From positions 1 to 43,628 of the forward strand of contig JAGAHX010000013.1 of assembly GCA_017626845.1 (NCBI GenBank): a DNA stretch of 43,628 nt. The letters are read 5' to 3'. This DNA comes from Bacillota bacterium. GTDB lineage: Bacteria > Bacillota > Clostridia > Peptostreptococcales > Anaerovoracaceae. The notes under the pieces are model-generated. The model searched no databases and had not been told where the DNA came from. It saw only the letters and a list, made by a program, of their open reading frames with translations. Position numbers and translations under genes: made by a program. Within the stretch, counting starts at the first letter, position 1, and each line of letters opens with the position of its first letter. Below, one piece after another: positions 37,950 to 43,628 of the stretch.

Positions 37950-38537
37950 ATGCATTTTAAGAAAGTTCTCGCACTGCTGATGGTTGCATGCTTGGTTTTT
38001 GCTGCCGCTGGGTGCAAGAAAGAGTCCGAAGAACAGGGCTATATCCCCGCTAACCCCAACGAAGAGTTTATTCTGGAGATCTATGCGCCGTCCGAACTCA
38101 TGGCCGTCATGACGGACGTAGCCAACCGTTACTCCACCACCATCGCGCCCCGGGCTTCCGTGCGCCTCACCTTCGATGACGGGGTCATCCAGACCGCAAA
38201 GATCGAAGCCGGCACCCCCTGCGACATCTTCGTCGCCGACGAAGAGCGCTTTATGGACTGGCTGGATGCGGAATGCGATGAGGAAGCCAATCCGAACAAG
38301 AACGACAAGATCGTCTCCTCCACGAGACACGATTTCGTCACCGGTCCGGGAAACGAGGACTACATGCCCGAAGATATGGAACTGGCGGAAGGCGAAGTGT
38401 ACAATACGACCTACAGCGTCGCCGTTTGCCGCGCAACCGCTCTTTCCTACGAATCCGAGCAGTTCGTCAACTACATGCTGAGCGATGAAGTGACGGACAT
38501 CTATGAGGTCTACGGATTCAAGAAAATCGAAGAATAA
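37950..38537 (+). CDS. ModA-like substrate-binding lipoprotein lacking most of one lobe
   Basis: A 195-residue lipoprotein with signal and lipobox AAGC (lipidated Cys22). Residues about 40–125 resemble the first lobe of molybdate-type binding proteins: LEIYAPSELMAVMTDVANRY, VRLTFDDGVIQTAKIEAGTPCDIFVADEERFMDWL and IVSSTRHDFVTGP. It then jumps to a normal C-terminus (YSVAVCRATALSYESEQFVNYMLSDEVTDIYEVYGFKKI). About 80–100 residues of the second lobe are missing compared with usual ModA. No modBC genes are visible. GGAGG precedes ATG. It may bind a ligand in another way or act as an accessory lipoprotein to the transporter downstream. Confidence 0.78.
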   Translation: MHFKKVLALLMVACLVFAAAGCKKESEEQGYIPANPNEEFILEIYAPSELMAVMTDVANRYSTTIAPRASVRLTFDDGVIQTAKIEAGTPCDIFVADEERFMDWLDAECDEEANPNKNDKIVSSTRHDFVTGPGNEDYMPEDMELAEGEVYNTTYSVAVCRATALSYESEQFVNYMLSDEVTDIYEVYGFKKIEE

Positions 38538-38549
38538 CACCGTTTTCAG

Positions 38550-38576
38550 CGGCAGGCAATCTCGCCTGCCGTTCCT
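38550..38576 (+). terminator. Hairpin between the ModA-like and peptide-binding genes
   Basis: CGGCAGGC (38550–38557) pairs with GCCTGCCG (38564–38571), 6-nt loop, followed by TTCCTT. A moderate terminator 13 bp after the stop; partial read-through into the importer genes is possible. Confidence 0.65.
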
Positions 38577-38614
38577 TACATATCCAATTTCATAAAAACC
38601 AAAGGAGAATTGTC

Positions 38615-40156
38615 ATGAAGAAAAGATTCATTGCAATGGTACTGGCATTCGTAATGGTGCTTGCATTGGGCGCGTGCACAAGCGAGACACCCGCAAACGA
38701 TCCCGGAACGGAAACTCCCGAGGCTACAGGTGGAATGGTCGAAGGCGGAGAGATCACCGTCGGCCTCTACAACGATCTGGACGCAAGTCTTGACCCGCAC
38801 ATGTCTTCATCGTCGGCAGGAACCCGCGAGATCCTTTTCAATATCTTTGAAGGCCTCGTCAAGCCCAACAGCGACGGTGAACTGGTGCCGGCCATCGCGG
38901 AAAGCTATTCCGTCAACGACAGTGCCGATCAGTACACCTTTAAGCTCCGGCAAGGCGTTAAGTTCCATAACGGCAAGGATGTAACGGCAGACGACGTCGT
39001 CTGGTCCCTGTCCAGAGCCGCAGGTCTGGAGACCGGCGAGCCCCTGGTCGGCGACGTGGCGAACATCGCCGCGGTCACGAAGACGGACGACACCACGATC
39101 GTCATCGATCTGAAGAAGCCCGACACCGAATTCCTTGCTCACATCACGACCGCCATCATCCCCGAAGGCATCGATCCTCTGACCGAAGTCGTAGGCACCG
39201 GCCCGTTCAAGTACGTGTCCCGTGTCATCCAGAGCGAGATCGTATTGGAGAAGTTCGACGAATATTGGGGAGAACCGGCGCATCTCGACAAGGTGACCCT
39301 GAAGATCATCGAAAACCCCGAAACTCTGGTCATGAGCCTGCGCTCCGGCGCCGTGGACATGGCTGTCCGGCTCAACGCCAATCAGATCAAGACCCTCACC
39401 AATCTGAAAGTCCTGGAGGGAAGCAGCAACATCGTGCAGGCCATCTATCTGAATAACGCCGTAAAGCCCTTCGACGACGTGCGCGTACGCCAGGCGCTGT
39501 GCTATGCGCTGGACAAGCACGAGATCATCGATCTGTCCTCCGACGGCTACGGCAGCCCTGTCGGCAGCAGCATGTTCCCCGCATTCGGCAAGTACTTTAT
39601 GCCCGAACTGACGGATTATTACACCAAGGATCTGGACAAGGCCAGAGAGCTGCTGACGGAAGCCGGCTATCCCGACGGCTTCGAATTCACCATCACCGTC
39701 CCCTCCACCATGCAGACCCATGTGGACGTAGCGCAGACGATCGTCGAGCTGCTGCGCCCCATCGGCGTAACGGCTAAAGTGGATCAGGTGGAATGGGCGA
39801 CCTGGTATTCCGATGCGTATCAGAACCGCCAGTTCGAAGCGACCGTCATCGGCATGGATGCCCACGGCGTAGCAGCCTCCGACATGCTGGCGAGATTCCA
39901 GAGCACGAACGCCAAGAACTTCATCAACTTCAATTCGCCGGAATATGACGCAACTTACACGGCAGCCATCTCCACCACGGACGATGCGGAACAGACCAGA
40001 CTCTTTAAGGAGTGCGAGACCATTCTCGCGGAAGAAGCCGCCAACGTCTACATTCAGGACGGCGCATCCTTCACCGCTATGTCCACAAATCTGGAAGGCA
40101 TGGAGTTCTATCCGCTCTACGTCCTCGATCTGTCCACGATCTACAGAACGGAGTAG
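38615..40156 (+). CDS. Peptide/nickel-type ABC substrate-binding lipoprotein (SBP family 5)
   Basis: A 513-residue lipoprotein with lipobox ALGAC (lipidated Cys21). It shows the family 5 signature near the N-terminus (NIFEGLVKPNSDGELVPAIAESYSV … YTFKLRQGVKFHNGKDVTADDVVWSL), VGTGPFKYV, and the C-terminal domain with VRQALCYALDKHEI and DLDKARELLTEAGYPDGF. It captures peptides (or possibly another solute) for the permease DppBC-like pair downstream. AAGGAG lies before ATG 38615. It is the first gene of a complete five-gene importer. Confidence 0.92.
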   Translation: MKKRFIAMVLAFVMVLALGACTSETPANDPGTETPEATGGMVEGGEITVGLYNDLDASLDPHMSSSSAGTREILFNIFEGLVKPNSDGELVPAIAESYSVNDSADQYTFKLRQGVKFHNGKDVTADDVVWSLSRAAGLETGEPLVGDVANIAAVTKTDDTTIVIDLKKPDTEFLAHITTAIIPEGIDPLTEVVGTGPFKYVSRVIQSEIVLEKFDEYWGEPAHLDKVTLKIIENPETLVMSLRSGAVDMAVRLNANQIKTLTNLKVLEGSSNIVQAIYLNNAVKPFDDVRVRQALCYALDKHEIIDLSSDGYGSPVGSSMFPAFGKYFMPELTDYYTKDLDKARELLTEAGYPDGFEFTITVPSTMQTHVDVAQTIVELLRPIGVTAKVDQVEWATWYSDAYQNRQFEATVIGMDAHGVAASDMLARFQSTNAKNFINFNSPEYDATYTAAISTTDDAEQTRLFKECETILAEEAANVYIQDGASFTAMSTNLEGMEFYPLYVLDLSTIYRTE

Positions 40157-40174
40157 TTCCGTCAGGGAAAAGCA

Positions 40175-41116
40175 GTGACGTACGTACTTAAGAAGACCGG
40201 AGTGCTGATCATCTCCCTGATCCTCATTTCCCTGCTTGCATTCCTGGCATTTCAGATCATTCCCGGCGACCCCACGACGAAGATCCTGGGGACCGACTAT
40301 ACGCCCGAAAGGGCGGAAGCGCTGCGCGAGCAGCTGGGCCTCAACGACCCGCTGCCCGCCCGCTATCTCAGCTGGCTGAAGGGGCTCCTGCAGGGGGACC
40401 CCGGCATCAGCTACAGCTACTTTATGCCCGTTAAAGAAGTCATGAGCGGCAAGATCCAGGTAACGGCAGCCCTTTCGCTGCTGTCCTGGGTCCTTGTTAT
40501 GCTGTTCTCCATCCCTTTGGGCATCCTGCTCGCCCGCTTCGAAGGCGGCCATTTCGAGCGCGCCGGCATCGTGCTCAACCAGGTGTTTATGGCGGTGCCG
40601 CCCTTCTTCCTGGGCATGCTGTTTACGTATCTGTTCGGGCTGGTGCTGCACTGGTTCATGCCGGGCGGCTACATTCCCTTCTCCCAGAGCGTGCCCGGCG
40701 CCCTCGGCTACATGTTCTTCCCGGCGCTGGCCATCGCCATTCCCAAAGCAGCAAAGACCGCAAAGCTGCTGCGTTCCTCCATCCTCAACGAGATGAATAA
40801 GGACTACGTGCGCACGGCCTACAGCCGCGGCAACTCCCGCTGGGCCGTCCTGCGCGACCACGTGCTGCGCAACGCCATGCTGCCGGTCATCACCTATCTG
40901 GCCATGAGCCTGGCGGATACGGTGGCGGGCTCCATCATCGTGGAGCAGGTATTCGCGCTGCCCGGTCTGGGCAGACTGCTGCTGTCCGCCATCGGCAACC
41001 GCGATTTCCCCGTGGCGCAGTGCATCGTCGTCATCATTGCGTTTGTCGTAGTGTTCATGAACTATCTGGCGGACATCATCACCCAGTACGTCGATCCGAG
41101 AGTGAGGCTGAGCTGA
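40175..41116 (+). CDS. dppB: Peptide ABC transporter permease (DppB/OppB-like)
   Basis: A 313-residue permease with six TM helices. The N-terminal part has the typical IIPGDPTTKILG and EALREQLGLNDPLPARYLSWL segments, and the cytoplasmic EAA loop (NEMNKDYVRTAYSRGNSRWAVLRDHVLRNAMLP) contacts the ATPases. The start is GTG 40175–40177 with a weak AGGGA about 7 nt upstream. It pairs with the DppC-like permease encoded 1 bp downstream. Confidence 0.93.
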   Translation: MTYVLKKTGVLIISLILISLLAFLAFQIIPGDPTTKILGTDYTPERAEALREQLGLNDPLPARYLSWLKGLLQGDPGISYSYFMPVKEVMSGKIQVTAALSLLSWVLVMLFSIPLGILLARFEGGHFERAGIVLNQVFMAVPPFFLGMLFTYLFGLVLHWFMPGGYIPFSQSVPGALGYMFFPALAIAIPKAAKTAKLLRSSILNEMNKDYVRTAYSRGNSRWAVLRDHVLRNAMLPVITYLAMSLADTVAGSIIVEQVFALPGLGRLLLSAIGNRDFPVAQCIVVIIAFVVVFMNYLADIITQYVDPRVRLS

Positions 41117-41117
41117 T

Positions 41118-41915
41118 ATGAAACAGTATCTGAAAGACAAGAACTTCAGAGCCGGCCTGCTCATTACGGGGATCATGCTGTGCGTCATCCTCATCGGCCT
41201 CCTCTGGACGCCTTACGACCCCAATGCCATGAGCGGATCGGAAAAGCTGCTGAAGCCCAGCGCCGCCCACCTGTTCGGCACGGACAACTTCGGAAGAGAC
41301 ATCTTCTCGCGAGTCATCCAGGGCGCGGGCGCCACGTTCCTCATCGCGGCGGCAGCGGTCGCCATCGGCCTCGTCATCGGGCTCATCATCGGCGGGCTTA
41401 CGGGCTATTACGGCGGCGTGCTGGACGAGATCCTGATGCGCATCTCCGACACCATCCTGGCATTTCCCAGCATCCTGCTCGCCCTCGTGATGATCGCCAT
41501 CTTAGGCAAGGGCAAATACAATATCATCATCGCTTTGGGCATCCTGTTCATTCCCAGCTTCGCGCGCATCGTGCGTTCGGAGGTGGCAAAGCAGAAGAAT
41601 ACGGACTACGTGCGCAACGCGCGCCTGATGGGCGCCAGCAACATGCGCATCCTGTTCCTTCACATTATGCCCAATATCGTTCCGGTGTTGCTGTCTTCCG
41701 TCGCCATCGGCTTTAACAACGCCGTGCTGTCGGAGGCTTCCATGAGCTATCTGGGCGTCGGCGTGCAGCCCCCGGATCCGAGCCTCGGACGACTGTTGTC
41801 CGAAGCCCAGGGCTACCTGTTCCAGGCACCCTGGTACGCGATCTGCACGGGTCTTGCCATCATCCTGCTCATCCTGGGATTCGGACTGCTGTCCGAAGGC
41901 ATGGGAGGTGAATAG
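41118..41915 (+). CDS. dppC: Peptide ABC transporter permease (DppC/OppC-like)
   Basis: A 265-residue permease, one N-terminal and five further TM helices. LFGTDNFGRDIFSRVIQGAGAT is the conserved OppC-type motif; the EAA loop is VAKQKNTDYVRNARLMGASNMRILFLHIMPN; the end has EASMSYLGVGVQPPDPSLGRLL. It begins 1 bp after the dppB stop. The next gene starts 1 bp after its stop, with the ribosome binding site GGGAGG lying inside this gene's end. Confidence 0.93.
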   Translation: MKQYLKDKNFRAGLLITGIMLCVILIGLLWTPYDPNAMSGSEKLLKPSAAHLFGTDNFGRDIFSRVIQGAGATFLIAAAAVAIGLVIGLIIGGLTGYYGGVLDEILMRISDTILAFPSILLALVMIAILGKGKYNIIIALGILFIPSFARIVRSEVAKQKNTDYVRNARLMGASNMRILFLHIMPNIVPVLLSSVAIGFNNAVLSEASMSYLGVGVQPPDPSLGRLLSEAQGYLFQAPWYAICTGLAIILLILGFGLLSEGMGGE

Positions 41916-41916
41916 C

Positions 41917-42705
41917 ATGGGCGACATGTTAACGGTAAAAGATCTGAGGGTCACCTTCCTCGATAACAATAAAGAAGCGATCCACGGCATCAGTTTCTCC
42001 ATGCAGGAGGGCGAACGGCTGGGCCTCGTGGGCGAATCCGGCAGCGGCAAGACCGTTACGGCCATGGCCATCTCCGGACTCATCGAACGGAGCCGCGTCA
42101 CCATCAACGGGGACGTCATCTTCGGAGACACGGATCTGCGCCGCTGCAGCAGAAGCCAGCTGCGCGCCATCCAGGGCCCGGGCATCGGCGTGGTGTTCCA
42201 GGAGCCGATGAACTCCCTCAACCCCCTCATCAAGGTGGGGTATCAGGTGGAGGAGACGCTCCGCATCCACACGAAGAAGACGCCGGAAGAGCGCAGAAAG
42301 ATGGCGATCGACGCCCTGGACCGGGTGGGACTGCCCAATCCGGACGAGATCTACAGCAAATATCCGCACCAGCTCTCCGGGGGTCAGCGGCAGCGCGCCA
42401 TGATCGCAGCGGCGATGGTCATCCATCCGAAGCTGCTCATCTGCGATGAGCCGACCACGGCGCTGGACGTGAGCGTGCAGGCGAAGATCTTAAAACTGCT
42501 CAAAGAACTGAGCGACGAATACAAAGTCGGCATCCTGCTCATCAGCCACGACCTGCTGGTCGTAAAGCAGCTGTGCGAGCGGGTGGCCGTCATGTACAAA
42601 GGAAACATCGTGGAGCAGGGAGATACGATGGAGATCTTTAACGCTCCCAAAGACGAATATACCCGGCAGCTGATGGCTGCCATCCCAAAGAGGAGACGCA
42701 AATGA
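41917..42705 (+). CDS. dppD: Peptide ABC transporter ATPase (DppD-like, short form)
   Basis: A 262-residue ATPase: Walker [10 protein letters not shown]-loop [11 protein letters not shown], signature [12 protein letters not shown], Walker [15 protein letters not shown], switch His in ISHDL. ATG 41917–41919 follows GGAGG by 8 nt; a frame 63 nt longer would overlap dppC. Dipeptide ATPases are normally about 320–340 residues with a C-terminal oligopeptide/iron-sulfur region (CxxRCxxA); that is missing here, so length is closer to NikD-type proteins. It overlaps the next ATPase gene by 4 bp (ATGA). Confidence 0.92.
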   Translation: MGDMLTVKDLRVTFLDNNKEAIHGISFSMQEGERLGLVGESGSGKTVTAMAISGLIERSRVTINGDVIFGDTDLRRCSRSQLRAIQGPGIGVVFQEPMNSLNPLIKVGYQVEETLRIHTKKTPEERRKMAIDALDRVGLPNPDEIYSKYPHQLSGGQRQRAMIAAAMVIHPKLLICDEPTTALDVSVQAKILKLLKELSDEYKVGILLISHDLLVVKQLCERVAVMYKGNIVEQGDTMEIFNAPKDEYTRQLMAAIPKRRRK

Positions 42706-43442
42706 GCGACCGCGTACTCGAAGTGAATAACCTGTCCGTCGTCTATCAGGACTCGACGGTGTTCGGCAAGAAGAGCAATTTCCAGGCGCTCACGGACGTC
42801 TCGTTCCACATTGACCACGGCGAGATCGTCGGCCTCGTGGGCGAATCCGGCTGCGGCAAATCCACCCTGTCCAAGGCGATCCTGGGCATGCTGGACGATG
42901 CGAAGGTCACCGGCGAGATCCGGCATTACACGAAGCGCCCGCAGATGGTGTTTCAAGACCCCCACGGCAGCTTAAACCCCGCCAGAACGGTGGGCTGGAT
43001 CCTGGAAGAGCCGCTGCGCATCTTCGGAAAATACGACGAACCCGAGCGCAAGCGCCGGGTGCTGGACATGATGACCCGCGTAGGGCTCGACCACGAGCTC
43101 ATCACCCACAAGCCGCGGGAGCTGTCCGGCGGCCAGAAGCAGCGCGTCTCCATCGCGACGGCCCTCATCCAGAGGCCGCGGTTCGTGGTGGCGGACGAAC
43201 CTGTCTCCGCGCTGGACGTCTCCATCCAGGGCCAGATCCTGCAGTTGCTTTTGAACCTGCGGGACGAGCTGGATCTGAGCTATCTGTTCATCACCCACGA
43301 CCTCAACCTCTGCTATTCCATCTGCGACCGCGTGCTCGTCATGTACAAGGGTCAGATCGTGGAACAGGGGCCGGTGGATGAAGTCTACGAACATCCGCAG
43401 CACGAATATACGAAAGCGCTGCTGGATGCAGTGCTGAAATGA
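42702..43442 (+). CDS. dppF: Peptide ABC transporter ATPase (DppF-like, short form)
   Basis: A 246-residue ATPase: Walker [11 protein letters not shown]-loop [14 protein letters not shown], signature [12 protein letters not shown], Walker [15 protein letters not shown], switch His in ITHDLNL. Like its partner it lacks the C-terminal oligopeptide-transporter extension, so both resemble NikD/NikE lengths while keeping peptide-type sequence. It forms the ATPase heterodimer of the importer. It ends 14 bp before the stop of the convergent partial gene; no clear terminator is visible. Confidence 0.92.
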   Translation: MSDRVLEVNNLSVVYQDSTVFGKKSNFQALTDVSFHIDHGEIVGLVGESGCGKSTLSKAILGMLDDAKVTGEIRHYTKRPQMVFQDPHGSLNPARTVGWILEEPLRIFGKYDEPERKRRVLDMMTRVGLDHELITHKPRELSGGQKQRVSIATALIQRPRFVVADEPVSALDVSIQGQILQLLLNLRDELDLSYLFITHDLNLCYSICDRVLVMYKGQIVEQGPVDEVYEHPQHEYTKALLDAVLK

Positions 43443-43456
43443 ACGATTGGGGACGG

Positions 43457-43628
43457 TTAAAGTTCCTTTTCGTACAGTTCGCCGTTTTTCACGTAGCCGA
43501 GCTTCTGCAGATAGGGCAAATGATGCTCCACAGGGCCTCCGTAACACAGTTTGCGGATACCCTGTTTTTTTAATTCCGCCGTTAGAAAGCGCCCTACGGA
43601 AAAGTCCCGGTATTCCGGGATGGTGTAA
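43457..43628 (-). CDS. C-terminal part of a GNAT-like protein (runs off the window)
   Basis: The last 56 residues of a minus-strand gene whose start lies beyond the window: YTIPEYRDFSVGRF, ELKKQGIRKLCYGGPVEHHLPYLQKLGYVKNG, ending YEKEL at TAA 43457–43459. The pattern of a long helix, short strand and KLGY/KMGF near the end is that of GNAT-fold acetyltransferases or their YgjV-like relatives. Substrate unknown. It converges on the importer operon. The stop lies within a GGGGACGGTT motif shared with the repeat cluster near position 501. Confidence 0.6.
   Translation of the reverse strand, partial: YTIPEYRDFSVGRFLTAELKKQGIRKLCYGGPVEHHLPYLQKLGYVKNGELYEKEL

Noticed and set aside
38807-41194. Minus-strand open frame of 795 codons
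   Set aside because: Antisense to the peptide-binding protein and permease genes; same codon-bias shadow, no ribosome binding site or motif.
1-43628. CRISPR arrays, tRNA or rRNA genes, integrases or transposases
   Set aside because: I saw no regularly spaced repeats, no cloverleaf or rRNA signatures, and no DDE, tyrosine or serine recombinase motifs.

Overview
The window looks like chromosomal DNA of an anaerobic, Gram-positive-type clostridium (Firmicutes, Eubacteriales). The evidence is the LexA/YolD/RecD2 set, an ftsEX–M23 hydrolase operon, a split transketolase, DUF1836 and DUF4330 genes, a CsaB-type pyruvyltransferase and strong AGGAGG ribosome binding sites. The genus cannot be told from sequence alone; Lachnospiraceae or Anaerovoracaceae-like are guesses. 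Most genes lie on the minus strand. Core blocks are GC-rich and two blocks are visibly AT-richer, so horizontal acquisition is likely for those.

1–8220, accessory block: an HTH regulator, a REP-like repeat cluster, a zinc-ribbon protein, then (minus strand) a broken SOS module: lexA with a LexA-boxed promoter, the C-terminal stub of a Y-family polymerase and a YolD-like gene. Upstream of these lie a RecD2 helicase fused to DUF4186, a small conserved protein, an ACT-domain protein, a decayed vsr endonuclease, a CatA-like acetyltransferase and a frameshifted gene that overlaps it by ATGA.

8221–15815, cell-division and housekeeping operon (minus): ftsE-ftsX-M23 hydrolase-recJ-ctp protease-flavoprotein-yciI, closed by a terminator at 8221–8246. 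Upstream sits a MinD-like protein that lacks the P-loop lysines.

15820–27466, envelope polysaccharide operon (minus): secreted protein, phosphodiester glycosidase, GT4–CsaB fusion, GT, DUF4330 protein, O-antigen-ligase-like protein, WecC-type dehydrogenase, WecG/TagA transferase, then both transketolase halves. The set fits synthesis, assembly and pyruvylation of a ManNAc/ManNAcA-containing secondary cell-wall polymer. It is followed upstream by a DUF1836 regulator with a 20-bp palindromic operator candidate.

28340–33770, AT-rich island: an MntA/HepT toxin–antitoxin pair and a four-gene cassette (lipoprotein, two-TM protein, 749-residue zinc-ribbon/TPR-like membrane protein, cytoplasmic protein) divergent from an XRE regulator. 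I do not recognise the cassette as any described system, and it is my main candidate for something new.

33780–34100 is a gene-free GC-rich stretch with two covarying hairpins flanking a nested 94-nt stem-loop. 34102–37789 is a heterodimeric ABC exporter. 37950–43442 (plus) holds a ModA-like lipoprotein that lacks one lobe and a complete peptide-type ABC importer. The window ends in the C-terminus of a convergent GNAT-like gene.
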